A stretch of 64,000 nt of DNA, taken from Lepas anatifera (taxonomy: Eukaryota; Arthropoda; Thecostraca; Lepadidae). The position numbers were made by a program, and so were the translations under genes. Under the pieces are notes generated by a model, which saw only the letters and a list, made by a program, of their open reading frames with translations, was not told where the DNA came from and did no database searches. Shown piece by piece: positions 1-12,248 of the stretch (the first letter of the stretch is position 1; each line of letters opens with the position of its first letter). The stretch is taken from NCBI GenBank assembly GCA_034440635.1, contig JAOTON010000958.1, forward strand, positions 434,001-498,000. The letters run 5' to 3'.

Positions 1-242
1 TTGGCCCCCAAACGCCGGATAAATTTTTTTAAAAAAGGTGTTTACACTAGGTCCGTAGAGCAAAACAAATTTCACTCCCACCCCCCTCCACCGGGAGCGA
101 TCATGTGCTTGGAGAGGTAGCTTATACTAGGTCTGTCGAACACTGAAAAAAGTGTTTACACTAGGTCTGTAGAGCAAAAATATCTTCGCTCCCACCCCCA
201 CACCCCCAGGAGGAGAGGCAGACATGGGCTTGGCCCCCACCC
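1..242. repeat. Two-copy tandem repeat, unit about 113 bp
   Basis: The segment GTGTTTACACTAGGTC is followed by C/TGTAGAGCAAAA near position 39 and again near 152. Each copy continues into a run of CTCCCACCCCC and then TTGG. The window starts on TTGGCCCCCA, which matches the end of the second unit, so the array probably extends to the left. No coding potential is seen. It could be part of a larger satellite or a transposon's internal repeat. Confidence 0.75.
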
Positions 243-684
243 CTAAGACTCAAGTGTCTGCGTCCACCCCTGTCAAAGATGCCGTTAGAAATCAAAGCCA
301 ATTACATATAGGATATCACTCAACGCAACTGAAAACATTTAAATGATTGACTTCAATTCTTGGCCTGTCAGCATGAAATGAGTTATCAAATGCAGACAAG
401 GTATGTACATACATACCTACCTACGCTTCTTGTGATTTACCTGTAGTATACCGAATTCAGACCGTGACCCTATTTTGTGTAACATTTTACCCGGCTTATC
501 ACACATCTAACATATTTGAAATCCAATCAATCAATCCCGCTGGAGATTTACTTAACCGATACGTTATTGCTGGTATCCACCGCCACTGCGGTGATTTCGC
601 GTGGCTTCATACGCGGTCATAACTGGGTGCTGATGGAAGATTACTGATCACCACCAGGGCATGCCATGATGGAATATCACTCAC
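243..684. other. No feature recognised
   Basis: This is ordinary AT-leaning sequence with a short run of TACC/TACA repeats near 407-424. I see no open frame bounded by splice signals and no recognisable repeat. Confidence 0.5.
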
Positions 685-991
685 CACCCATGCTCCCAGC
701 ATGCGACAAACCGAAGCAATTAGAACGCCGGCTGGAGGCTGAGAGCGTCCCGCTGCGCCCTTCCATCCACTTTCCTGGTAATCGGCAATGATTTGAAGCG
801 GCTGAACGCAGCTCCACCCCAGGTCGCAGCCTTATAATGGCTTCAATAACGTTAAGTAAGGGTGGAGACGTGCCCGGAGCCGGCGCACCGCCTCCGTGGG
901 TGTCGCAACACAGGCTTTTTGTGCAGCCGCCGCGTGTGTAGTCATGTGCCGCCCGTGTAGCCACTCCATAACTTGGGATTAATTGCTGTTG
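685..991 (-). CDS. Candidate exon (internal or terminal), unknown protein
   Basis: On the minus strand an open frame begins after a TATGCCTCTCAG acceptor (first codons CAA CAG CAA) and runs 102 codons. It then reaches either a strong donor-like GGTG/GTGAGTG or, in frame, GAG TGA, which would make this a terminal exon. The start phase is 0, which matches the end phase of the exon at 12249-12756. The translation begins QQQLIPSYGVATRAAHDYTR and later has Gly/Pro-rich and Ser/Arg-rich parts. No domain is recognised, and no AATAAA polyadenylation signal was found just downstream on the minus strand. A chance open frame in GC-richer DNA is a serious alternative. Confidence 0.27.
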
Positions 992-2986
992 CTGAGAGGC
1001 ATACGAGGTTGTTATCAAATTGTTGCCAAACAAATCGTTTCACGAGAAGCGGTTAGTATTGAATCGTGACAGGTTTATTCTAAAAGAAAATAGCTTTTTT
1101 TACAAATGGTGTGATATCAACGTGTTGGTTCTTTTATTCAGTCATTTAACTCGCGGCCTAAATAGCGCCGAGACCGCTATTTCAAAGGATCCAGTCAAGG
1201 GTGACCTCTGAATATCTCCCACCTTTCTTTCTTCCTCCCTCCATTCTCCTGCGAGCTCACGCGCTCATGGCAAGTACACACAAGCAAACCGTGACCGCTA
1301 TTCACACTGTACAGCCGCGCTGCTTCAATAAACAGGCGGCGCGCGAGCGAAGGCAGTGCAGAGGAACGAGCCCCGAGGCCAAGTCAAATCAGGAAACACA
1401 CACACAAGCTCCCCGCTTCCAAGCAATTTGTAACTATGTAGTCTTCCATGAATGTCATAATTTTTAAATCCTATTTTGGTCAGCCTCAGCGTTGTGTATT
1501 ACCCCGCCGATTTTCTGCACCTCCCCCCTCCCCCAACGCATGATATGAACTCCTTTGTGGAAACTGTCGGTTGCTTATTATTGTGGCACATTTATTGCAT
1601 AGCATTTAGTGGTACCCACCGTACTTAGCGGCTTAAACTATTTGAAACATTAGCATTTAAGCTGAGTTCCATCAATTTACTAAATGTTTGTTTCATAAGA
1701 AAGTGAACCGGTCCTCTCAAAGAGTGCCCTGCACATCACGTATTCCAGTGATAGTGCAGCCAATCTGATCAAATGCAACCGTGTCGTTGGCCCCGTGAGA
1801 AACATGCACTAGTGGAAGAATGGTTTACCGCTCCCGCCTGTTTACGAAATTCCTGGCGGTGCAGCAATGGAAATCCTTTCCCGTCAATGCTGCACAGATT
1901 TTTCTATCAAAATGAATTGATTGATCTTTTTCTTAGCTAGACCTTGTGTACTTATGAAACGGGCTTTTCATATGGTTTCCTTCAACATATGGGGTATTTT
2001 CGGTCATGCCTTTCGCTTCTGGTAACGAAATGATGCACCGATTTTTGACGACGCTGTCTCCAAGTCAGTGTAATGATAACGTAGAGCAGAAACAAATCAT
2101 CCCTGAAAGATAATGGCCAATTCAACGAACAGCACGTACACCAAAATGAGTCAGCGTAACTAGACAATGAATTATTCAAATATTCACATATTAAGCCAAC
2201 GAGGAATTTTTGAACTAATAACAACCAAAACCACAAATAACTAGAAGTCAGAAATGTTTCGCCGATAAATATAAATTACTTCACAAATAAACGGTCGAAC
2301 CGAGTATCCCAATTTCTATTGATCCCGATCTTGCCTTGAAACTTATTTGGACAGCCCTGCGACTCCGGTTTCTGACTTAGGGACCTCCTGAACAAAACTG
2401 TTAGCTGTATAATTATAAAGGAATTTAGCCCTCTAGCCCTCATGGTTGCTGCAAGAAAAAGAGTTATTCATAAGCCAAGCCACCAAAGTTTGTTCCAAAA
2501 TGCCAGGGATAGGCGTAAAGCAGGTCCCACTGGGCGGTTTGGAAGAAACCTCTGAACAAGGATATTTTCTCTGAAGGAGGCCTCCCCGAAATAGGTTAAA
2601 AATGGCAGCTGCTTAGCCTTACGTCAAAGCTCACAATTCAACCATATACCCAAGGAGGTTCACTTGAGACAGCCTAGTATCAGCAAATATGTCTAATCTT
2701 TTCACCGCACTTAGCCTTATCCTCTATCGAGACAGCAAAACATCTCAAGAACTCCCCTCCCAGCCCCCTCTAACAGCAAGCGCAGATCACCGGATGTGAC
2801 GTCACACCTCGTGGCATATAACATGGGAAAATTAAATGATAAAATATCAAAATTTTTGCAAAAAGATGCCCAGCATCGAAAATGAAATGCTTATTTATTG
2901 CATTTGGAATAAACTTCATTACCGTGTATTCTCACAAATTCGTAAGCGGGCAGTGCCATTAGCAGCGGTTTGACACACGGTCCAAG
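992..2986. other. Non-coding stretch, nothing supported
   Basis: Short open frames occur on both strands, but none is flanked by convincing splice sites and their composition is not protein-like. I see no repeat with clear ends. It is best read as intron or intergenic DNA. Confidence 0.5.
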
Positions 2987-2994
2987 GTGAAGGA

Positions 2995-3036
2995 ATTCCT
3001 CCACGCCCGTGCGACGTCACTCAGGCGTGGAGGAAT
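2995..3036. repeat. Hairpin-forming inverted repeat, 13-bp stem
   Basis: ATTCCTCCACGCC at 2995-3007 is perfectly complementary to GGCGTGGAGGAAT at 3024-3036, with a 16-nt loop. The loop holds GACGTCA, seven of the eight bases of a palindromic cAMP-response element. This is a direct observation; any function is inference. Confidence 0.8.
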
Positions 3037-3084
3037 CCTCTGGAACGTACCTTTAAGTAAAGGTATCTTGCCCCCCCCACTCAC

Positions 3085-3165
3085 TGAATCCTCTTCTCGG
3101 ACAGATGACAGTGATCGCCAGGTCGTTCCACCATCCACCCTGGATGGGTGTGAACTACATCAAAA
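3085..3165 (-). CDS. Candidate internal exon, 26 codons
   Basis: On the minus strand the acceptor GGGTTTTGTACTGCAG is followed by one base and then an open frame that reads FDVVHTHPGWMVERPGDHCH and a few more residues. It ends at TTCA followed by the donor GTGAGTGG. The segment starts with a 1-base codon completion and ends in phase 2; the other two frames contain stops. The residue mix is protein-like. However, its start phase does not fit a direct join to the exon at 12249-12756, so another exon would have to lie between them, or this is chance. No family is recognised. Confidence 0.27.
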
Positions 3166-6100
3166 CTGCAGTACAAAACCCATCAGTAAATACAATGGGA
3201 TTTACATAACACGCCTTCAAAAGCCGCACTGAACGATAGGATGTGACACAGTTTTCAGTTTTTATGCTAATTTAAAAATCAGCATCTTGATCCATTCAAC
3301 AAATGCATCAGAATTGTTTTACTTAACCGGACATAGAGCAGGACCCAGTTCATTTGCAATAGAAGATCTGGTTACTGGTCACTGGTACAAAAATATGTTT
3401 GAAATAGGTGACAATGATACCTCTGTGCATCAAGGTACATGTATAGGTAAGGATATCAGAAAGGCTCGTATAGTCACGCGTTTTAATGACTTGTAATGGT
3501 CCTGATAAATTATTATTAAATAAACCTTGCTATGGGTGAAGTTTTGTGGTGTAATGAGAAAACGTGCTTGAATATCTAGTCGTTATGATATAGACCCTGC
3601 GTCAGTTGACAATCTTATGATGAAACAGCTCCATTGATCAAAGCATGAAATTATCCTCCTTTCCTAGACAGTAGAACAAGTTTCCTCTTTGGAATCATGA
3701 AAGTGCTCGAACGAGGAAACACTTTCAAGCAGGGGGAAAGCTGTCCCAGGTTCTGGTCAGCTCCTAAAGCAACGGTTGACAAGCGAGCCAAGCGGCTGCC
3801 GGGCAACTTCAACAGCTCACAAGAAAGTATCAGGAACTGCATGTACGCACACCACAGTATCATTACCGCCAGCAGCATCATCGGATTTCTAGCTCTGGGC
3901 CTGGTGAGCAGGCCCCACAATGCGGTGTCAAAATCAATTATTCATTGAAGCCCTTGTACATGACGCATCTGAAGTGAAAAGAGGATGGAGGCCACGATAA
4001 TTTCAGTACAGGCTCACCGGGTAGAACACAAAAGATGAAAGAGTATAGTCTCTCTCTGGCACGAAGGACAGGCCCGAGCAGTGGTACTAAGTGAAAACAC
4101 GCGCTGCGGCTGGTCGGTGTCCCCGTAGTCTCACAGGTGTAACTCACATTTGGATGCAAGAAGGCCTGGCCAGAGAGCCACGATCGCTGCGTCCACGCAC
4201 CGCCGAGTCTCACCGCTGAGTTCAGACGTAGTTCGGCGTTCCTCGCACAGATGGCAGCAGGCCCGCGCGCGGCCAACGCAGTGAGAGGCCGGATAATTGA
4301 TACCGTCCCCCGCCCAAATCGCCCGTGGACCCCATCGGACGCATTCCAGCGTTTGTGAGGACAAATAACATTGGCTTGGCCGGCGATGGAAAACATCCGT
4401 CCATGGCCATAGCCGGCATTAATGATTCGATACACCATCAATGTTTTGTGGAGGGATATAATAGCCCGGAGACGGAGGGAGAAGATGCCACGTTGGACAT
4501 CTTAGACATCCCTCAACGCAGAAAAGTAGACAAATGAACAAAGATGATCAGGCTCCTATCTGGCTTACATGTACCAGCCATGGGTGAAACTTTTGAATTT
4601 TAACTCTCGGACTTATTCGGTTTTCACCATCTTAACTTTTACAGGAGGGTAGATCGCCATCTCCCTCGCATTTTATGTCCCAAGTGGCTAATGTAGCCAC
4701 TCTGGCTGCTCTTGATACAATTTTTCGTGAATAATTGCATTTAGCGGAATAATAGGGTCATCAGAGTAATAAGAAAACATTTGCAATTCAAATTTTCATT
4801 TTCGAGGAAAGCACAGCACAAAGTGAACAAAGCAAAGACTGCTTCACATGCTTCCGAGAATGAACTTAGCTCGGTGACTTAATAATGCTTCTTTCACTTT
4901 TTCTCAGAAGAAGGGAAATAAATACAAAAACCAATAAGTCAAAAAACGTTAATTGCCTTTCGGAAGGTGTGGTCTCGACTGTAACAATGGCCTAGGTCCC
5001 ATGCGCAAATTAAATCACGATCGGACGGTGTATTCGGATGCCATTACAAGCCTGATAGAGCTTTTGCAATGGAATCCGGGGCTCAATCCCTATTCTCGAC
5101 GGTCCGTATCCAACAAGATCTGGCAGTATTTGGCAGCGTGATGGCAATTATTCTCCTTGCAGGGCAGCTGCTAAAGTACAGTAGCTGCAGAGAGTAAATA
5201 TTTATTCATAAATTTAGGTGAAGTGGAAGTAAAGGGGGTGAAAAAACGTCTCTGGTGCGCCAGCAATGTGGGAAAAATTGAGATCAAACTTATTGACACT
5301 TAACAGCTCTATCCTCATACAGGCTAATGTCATGGAAACCGAGATCGCTGTATTCTGATTCCCAGCTCTATTCTGATCATCTCCCGCTCATATAAACTAA
5401 GCCAGTGTTATATACTATGGCTGCGACAACTAAAGATAATAGATCAGTACAAAAGTTAACAACACTATATTTTAAAATCTATAAAGGGGTATGAGCCTCA
5501 GGCCAGTCATTTGTGAGCCATATCAGAAAACCTTGAGGGGTTGTAGCAGCCCCCTGTAAGGGCGAGGGTTAAGTTGGTATGACATAGCTCAATGAGTGGG
5601 CTACTACACCTGGGTTTTCTGGAGCCTGGATCTGATTTATGACTGTTTAGTCACGAAATACCTATTGCTATAAGCATGTGTGCACATCTTAGGACTGAAG
5701 CATTTAGACTATGCTGAAAGACAAATGCTTCTGTGATAGGGAAATTCCCCAAAAAGCTGACCGGTCAGTTTTCATTCCTGTCACAAGGAAGGTACCACCC
5801 ATGGCACCATAGCACATGGTGTAACAATACCAGCGAAACGGGGCGCGGTAAAGACATATCCCGGTGACAGTGACGTCACAAAAGATACCTTAGCCATACA
5901 TCATATTTTGCGACTATATAAGCCCGGGCTGTGGATTTATGTATCTTACGGGCTGGGCCAATGAAACGTCGAAATAGTGTTTAAATATACTTTCCGTATT
6001 GTGATTTTGTTATAATAACTTTAAATTGGGTTATGGAGTTCAGGGGAATGTTGAAAGGCTAGAGCACATATCATATGATTTTATCCCTGTTAATATGCTG

Positions 6101-7417
6101 GCTATGGACATTACCTCGAATTTGGGCACCCTCAATTGTTTTAAAAAAATGCATACACCTGATATAAACCAAGTCGCAACTACCTAACGTCACATTGGCT
6201 CTTTGCACGTTTTGTTTATGTATACCTGCCCTCCTACGTAAGAAAAATTTACCATGGTTGTATCGGAAGACATCCTTCCCCCGTGGGGCACATAAGGCCT
6301 GATCACTTGGATTTTGTGCATACGCTTGCGGTAGAAGTAGATCAGCGCGCATAGCCGGGTCCAAGGGGACTGAGGCACCGCCCCTCCCACCCCTCCGATC
6401 GAGTCCTCAGCGGCTCCGCACATCCCCAGCGAAGAAACAACCCCGGTACCCCCTGAAACGTCATCTTCCCCAGGTGGCAAGTAGTGGGCGGCTCCATGAC
6501 GCGTTTCCGCGCGCTCTAAGATACCAGCTATGAAAGCTGGCACCCTCTGATCCAGATACCACTCCCCCGTGATATACTCTACAGAAATCACAACGATGTG
6601 AGCAGACGCCCCAGGTTATAATGGATGAGGGAGCGCTCCTCAAAAGCTCTAGTGATCAATGATTCTGCCTGTGATCTAGTGCAATCCCGTCGGTACTCGT
6701 AAGCCGTAGATTGGCAGCTGAGAGCTGCACTGTCCTTGACACAGTCATTAATCTCCGCGATTTCATTTATCAATCCAGGAATTGCCCGGTGTCAGGTGGC
6801 AGCAACATAAAAAACTGGCGTCAGGGGTCGTGTGACCTGGAAAGTTATATGAGACATTCACAGAGCACTGGCGTCATTGTAGGTATCCAAAACAAACGGT
6901 CATTGCACAGGGCTCCAGCCAAGTAAAATCTTCTCGGTTTCAACCACTTCCATGCAGTTTGCGGTCAGATAGAGCGAGGGGCATCCCACAAAATGTAGGC
7001 TTTGTTTCTTTCATGTACGAGCTTCGAAAGCGCCTGAAGGTAGCTTGACAATGACAATCTCACAGTGAAAGCTATGCTTTCACGCTAGGGACGCACCACG
7101 CAGTTTTATTGAACATACTCCGAGTATGCTGCTAGCCTATACCAAACAAGCACAGAGAATGAGGAACAAAGTCAACAATGAATACCTTTTCAAATTTCCG
7201 GAAACATTTATATGAGAAATATGATATGGAGAATTACTTTCCTCTAGAAACTAAAGCCCAAGTTTCAGGTTTTCAGTACCCAGCACCCCAAGCTAATAAG
7301 CATTTCCGCCAGGTAGCCTCAAAGCTAACACAGAAAAGAAAGAAAGAGTGTTTGGGACAAGTATATCTATAATAAAAAGTATGATCCTTAACACAATTAG
7401 TACTAGGATAGGCTGAT
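3166..7417. other. Non-coding stretch, nothing supported
   Basis: About 4 kb of moderate-GC DNA. Longer open frames near 3.7-4.4 kb and 6.1-6.8 kb overlap one another on both strands and lack paired splice signals, which points to chance. I see no clear mobile element. Likely intron or intergenic DNA. Confidence 0.5.
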
Positions 7418-7560
7418 ACTTGCCAAGTAGTTGAGTGCCTGTCTCCTGAGCAACAGGTCCTAGGTCCAAGGCCCGGAAGTTCTCTGAATAAATACAACCT
7501 GATCCACTGCCCCCCCCACAAAAGCCAGGAGGGTGGAGTTTGCGACACTGTATGACCTTG
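7418..7560 (+). mobile_element. Diverged tRNA-derived SINE (family B) fragment
   Basis: The order of motifs matches the clearer copies near 52.1 and 57.2 kb: an A-box-like AGTAGTTGAGTGCC, then CCTGAGCAACAGGTCC, then TCTCTGAATAA and a GATCC-containing body. The B box is degenerate (AGGTCCAAGGCCC). The match is by eye, and identity to the other copies is only moderate. Confidence 0.5.
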
Positions 7561-7869
7561 TCAGTCAGTACATGTTAACAAACGCACTGGACGGGGCCTC
7601 GGATGCCCCCACTTATTTTTCCTGAGGTGGCCAGAGAATCGCTCGTAGCCGAAAGACGATACTCGGCTACAGTTTAAAGAATTTAACGGCGCATCCATTG
7701 ATGTCATAATTTTTAAAATATGTCGACATTTATTTGACTTATAGGCTTTCAAAGTCAGACCTACATTCTGAGATCGCCACAGTCTTGCCGTCGGACCAGT
7801 TCACTTGCATTGGAGACCGAGTTGTAACGCCAAAACGTCATATCAGCGGGATGATACGTCAGGGTAACC

Positions 7870-7965
7870 TCACATGAAGGTCAAGGTCAAGGTCGAAGGT
7901 CAGAGTTCAGGGTCATATGAGCTTTTTCAAGGTCATTGGTCTCAGTGCTTCCGATCAAATGGTGT
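7870..7965 (+). promoter_or_regulatory. Cluster of AGGTCA-type half-sites
   Basis: The segment has GAAGGTCAAGGTCAAGGTCG, followed within 60 bases by AAGGTCAGAG, CAGGGTCA and TCAAGGTCATT. AGGTCA is the classic nuclear-receptor half-site, and TCAAGGTCA is the extended monomer site used by FTZ-F1 and ERR-type receptors. This could be a real enhancer. It could also be debris of the half-site-rich transposon seen at 59.1-60.1 kb. The motif density is observed; regulation is inference. Confidence 0.4.
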
Positions 7966-8008
7966 TATCCAGTCTGACGTATATTAGATCATGCCGTCAT
8001 AGTGTTTT

Positions 8009-8050
8009 CTTATCTTGAGGTATGACTTATCTTATCTTAAGGTATGACTT
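8009..8050. repeat. Short tandem duplication
   Basis: CTTATCTTGAGGTATGA is followed directly by CTTATCTTATCTTAAGGTATGA and then CTTA. This is two imperfect copies of a 17-22 bp unit. No other feature was seen. Confidence 0.7.
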
Positions 8051-8284
8051 ACTTATCCGAGTGTGAGTGACCGATCTGTCTTAGCATAATTCGATCATCA
8101 GCGCTAAAAAATTTAAGTCAGCTTTTTAAGTAGGTGACTGAAAGCTATGTCCGTTTTACAAGGCTTAACACCTGGAGCTTTGGGAAAACGCAAACGCGTC
8201 ATCTTTCAGAGCTGATACTCATTCAAGTAAGCCTTGTAAGGCAACCGTTAAATTTTGTGAATTAAAGTAAGTGTCGTCCTCCCC

Positions 8285-8432
8285 AGTGGCGGATCCAGGA
8301 CTTCATTTGGGCGGCTAGGGGCTCGAGCCTCTCCCGCCATTGCCTCGTATCAGCCTCCGCCTATGTACTAACTATAGGCATTCCGACATTCCAGAAGGGC
8401 TTGGACCCCCTAGACCTCCTGTATCCGCCACT
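8285..8432. mobile_element. MITE, 148 bp, GCGGATCC-type terminal repeats
   Basis: The left end AGTGGCGGATCCAGGA (8285-8300) and the reverse complement of the right end (8417-8432) agree at 15 of 16 positions. There is no coding capacity between them. This is a non-autonomous DNA transposon. Terminal repeats of this general kind occur in several cut-and-paste superfamilies. I could not see a convincing target duplication, so the superfamily is left open. Confidence 0.7.
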
Positions 8433-10033
8433 ATTCCGCCCGTATGAGCAATTTAAATTGTGTGACCGTGCTCCTGTAAGGCCCCTTGGTAGCCCTTCAC
8501 TATCATAATTTACTTCCTTCAAAGCATCACCAGGAGTAAATAGAATGCCAGCTTAATCACCAGTCCTCTTCAACACAGCAAAAAAAGAAGAGAAACAAGC
8601 AAGCCTTCTCGCAAAAAGATGGCAACCGTAATTGCAGCACACTGTCACACACCGATAGTCGGAGCACGCACCATCTATCGGCAACAAACCAAAACTCGAC
8701 TGGCCTCATTAATATGGGCCAAGCATGATTGGTATGCAAATCTGGCTGACAATTTGTGTGAATTAGGAGAGCTATCTCAGGGAGCAACGTCTTCTCGTGA
8801 CCAAGCCAGCCGTCGGAGCGACCTACACAGCACTACCAGGGCCGCAAATCTGGGCGTGAGGACTCACCACTACCGGCCTCTTACAGTACCCGCGCTCTAA
8901 TGAGATCGTTACGTATACGTTATGGGTTTTGATCGCTAACAAAGCTCCTACCTGATTTCGGCTCGGTGATGCGTGCAACTTAAGGGCATTGGGGTGGAGT
9001 CGTTAGAACCAATCTGCTTAATGAAGAACTAGTGCTTTCAAACAGTGTATCATCTTTTTGCATTACAATGTTATACAACGGTAACAAAAATTGTATTCAG
9101 AAACGAAAATATTATTTCATAAGTACGTCATTCCTTGCGTTAAATTGGTTGTGAACTTGCGTTGCTAACTGCTCACTGACAAGAATGGCTCATTGAAACC
9201 GGACGGTTGTATGCAAAATGATAGAGATAAGAACATAGTCATTGAAATGCAGCGGTAAGGAAGCCAGCCATATAAAGAAGTGATACCATCAAACGAATTA
9301 CAAATACACCATCTAGTAGCTCAGAGGCCGTCAATGCACGTTATGGCAATTATATTCATAGCTCAAACAATGCTGTCACAAGGTGTATAATGCAGTTGGA
9401 ACAGTTGAAATACTAAAGCTTTGCATGCTGGACCAAGTAAAATGGAGACCTAGCCAACAGTGGTAGGACCTTTGGAAGGGCTACCATTTTCGTCAAAGCA
9501 TCAGCACCAGAACGCTGCCGGTTGAATTTTAAAGCTGCGAGAGGTTACTGATTACTAATGCTGTGGCTTAGCTATGCCGTTGCGCGATTGTCAAAGGGTT
9601 TTCCTGGGTCATTTCGCCACGGCAGCCTAGGAACAATATATGTACAGTCAGTTGGGATCACGTTCTGACCACAACAGCAGTAATGGCGGGTCCCAGCTGG
9701 ACAGACCAAACCTCGTAACGCTCTTAAACCGCGAAACCTGCACCATACAATCTGAAGGTGCTGTGCCCTCCCTTGTGTCGGCACAGACGACGAAGGAGAC
9801 AACGCAATAAGTTGGTGCGGCGAAGAAGCAGCCGTGTTGGAATGGTGCCGAGTTTCCGCTGGCGAGTTTAGGCTACCTATTACGTTTGTTGTAGAGTTCA
9901 AATCTTTTACACCTGAGCTCTCGTACCCTGGCATCGTATCTCATGAAAACACAAATGTGAGTCGCATGGTCGCAAAGGTAGCCAAAGGTCATTTAAATGC
10001 TATTAGTAGATAAAAGGTAAATACCAGCGGAAC
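8433..10033. other. No supported feature
   Basis: On the minus strand, 9572-9934 gives an open frame rich in Ser, Thr, Pro and His in its first half. Its possible donor (GTGCAG/GTTTCG) is weak and the acceptors are poor, so it is not called. The remainder is AT-leaning and non-repetitive. Confidence 0.45.
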
Positions 10034-10094
10034 TAATACTACAAGAACAAATACTACAAGAATAATACTACAAGAATAATACTACAAGAATAAA
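10034..10094. repeat. Tandem repeat, about 14-bp unit
   Basis: AATACTACAAGAA occurs about five times in a row with small spacing changes of 13-16 bp. This is a simple microsatellite-like array. Confidence 0.9.
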
Positions 10095-10379
10095 TTCATG
10101 ATAACTGGTCGTCAAGAATTTATTTACAGGCAAATACATCAACAAACTTATACTGTTCTCGTAAAAGGTGTAAGTTGCATCCCAAGCATTCGTCAGTTTT
10201 CGTCAAGTCACAAAAATCAATATAAGATAAAAAATAGCCAAAATAGTTAAGTGAATACAAACACATCCAAACAAATTAACGCATACCAGCGCCTATCTAA
10301 TATTCCACAGTTTTTTGACGGCCGCATTTTTTACCAAGACTTTCCAACGAGGAAGGCAAATGCCGAGTGATCTCTCAAG

Positions 10380-10610
10380 GCTCAGACATCTCGATCAGGA
10401 GAGACGGCCATCGTCTGGTCCCTGTGGCTGTCACCAGCGCATCAGCGAGGCGGGATCGCCTCCGGGCTGGACCCGGCGCGATTACAGGTCACGCCGGGTC
10501 ACGCCGCCAGCGCACTCAATGGCCGCGTCCGCTTTCGTCTGGTGCCGCGGGCCGCCGCGGCCGCCGGAGCGCGCCCACCTCCCCTCCTACACCAGTGCCG
10601 CCAGCCGATA
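10380..10610. other. GC- and CpG-rich island without a supported exon
   Basis: The segment is much richer in CG dinucleotides than its surroundings, for example GCCGCGGGCCGCCGCGGCCG. Open frames exist on the plus strand but without paired splice signals. It could be a promoter-type CpG region or a first exon that I cannot delimit. Confidence 0.35.
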
Positions 10611-11704
10611 ATATGATAATGCGTCGTCATTTAGCCGCGCACAACGCTTGGCCCGCCGCACGCCTCGCTTGGGTGAAACTCAACTGGCGGCGAACGCTGA
10701 GTGAGGCACACAGGAACGGCGAGGCTGGCTGTAAGCGGTGCGATATCCTAGTATGGCGAGGAGCAGCGATGCAGTCTCATGTGCTGTTTGTCAGGATTAT
10801 CATTCTCCTTGTAAGGAGAAAGATAATACTACAAATACGTATTGATGATCCGTTACTTTGTCGTTATTTACACGTATGCTCAGATAAGCACCATGAGTGA
10901 AATCTGGCAGCTTATGAGATAAGTTGAGAAGTGATTCAGCTTATGACATCAATCGTTCACGCCCGCAAACACCAGCTTGAGTGTCCGTAAAACCCGCTGG
11001 GGCCCATCACCAGCCACGTACCATTTGAGAGGGTCTCATGTTCATGCATGTATGGGTTGTTTCCGTCACGATCTGCATGTCAATGCTAAACTCGCGTGAC
11101 AGCGAATTGCCCAAGCTCAATCGCGCTTCATAGTGGATTCCACGGCCCCGCCAGCTTCAGCCGTGCTTCTGAAATGAGAATACGCCCAAAATCTTCGTCG
11201 GGTCGTTCAAAGCTGAGCCTTTGTAACTCTATAGCTGAGACTAACACTAGTAATACAAAAAAGGGGAAAATAAGGAAAAGACTCATGCTGGGCTTATGTT
11301 AGCCACAAATAACTTCTACGGACAACTTTCAACAAGTACCAATTAAAAAAACACACATTCCTTGTCTGCATGACAGCTGTACAAAGACTGTGTTGTACTA
11401 CTGAAGGAATGCTTTCCTCATCCTTACCGTATCCTTCCATAGTGCTTAATCACTTCATACTCATCACAACACTTTAAAAACCACCTCAATGGTGTGCAAG
11501 TGTGAGTAATACATAAATGAATGCAGCATCCTTATCATGAAATTTTAGCCGACATAACCGTGCTTTACCTAAGACATACAAAACAAAGTTTCATGTGTCG
11601 TTCGTCGCCCTAATTCACCGCTAGTAGAGAAATGAAATTTTTCAATAAAACATTTGCTAGAATATTTAGTAATCTAATGCACCTGCAGCATTTGTATATT
11701 TCAG

Positions 11705-11796
11705 TTCTGGCATATCGGCCCCACTCCGGTACCAGACGATGTTTCGAGATACTCCATCCAGCAGAGATGAAAACGAGAGGTGCGGAGGGCAAGGAG
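11705..11796 (+). CDS. Candidate plus-strand exon, 92 nt
   Basis: A good acceptor (TTTGTATATTTCAG) and an almost perfect donor (AAGGAG/GTAAGTTTCG) bound 92 nt on the plus strand. Two frames are open. One reads SGISAPLRYQTMFRDTPSSR and onward; the other starts LAYRPHSG and ends GAEGKE in phase 0. Because two frames are open, coding cannot be decided, and this may be a non-coding RNA exon. It lies downstream of the 12249-12756 minus-strand exon and would be antisense to that gene if it extends this far. No family is recognised. Confidence 0.3.
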
Positions 11797-12248
11797 GTAA
11801 GTTTCGTAAGCACTTAGTCCTCCACAAACGGCGAGTTAAAAAAACTGCAAATAAAACTGGGGAATGTTCTGCAGGACCCATGCGTCACTTAAACTTTATG
11901 TCGAATTCTGTTTAAGAAAAGTCCTGATATGCTGACAAGGCGTCAAATTTTGGAAATTCATTACAGCTGTATTGGCAGAAAACGATTAACGGCTGAACGA
12001 TGTTATAACATATACAACTATATAGTTTTACCCTTATGGGCAAAGTAGCATAATAGCCCAGTTCTATTTTCGTAAATCAGTTTCCGTTCAAGTTTTCCAG
12101 TGTTCTTCCACGCCTTCTGTTCTTATGGTGAGGCATCTAAAACGGCCGCCATTAACAGACATCTCCACAGACATATCTTATACGGCGTCCAGCTGGTTCA
12201 ATTCCAGGCCAACACTGCACACGACTCAAAACAAACAGTGGCACTCAC

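Noticed and set aside
3938..4441. Open frame of about 167 codons on the minus strand
   Set aside because: It overlaps two other open frames on the same strand and one on the other. It has no splice sites or start context, and its composition shifts with local GC.
9572..9934. Ser/Thr/Pro-rich open frame on the minus strand
   Set aside because: The composition is suggestive, but both splice ends are weak and the phases do not fit the neighbouring exons.
10315..10900. Arg/Pro-rich open frames on the plus strand
   Set aside because: Long frames are expected by chance in CpG-rich DNA. No acceptor or donor bounds them, and the second half is AT-rich with a different composition.
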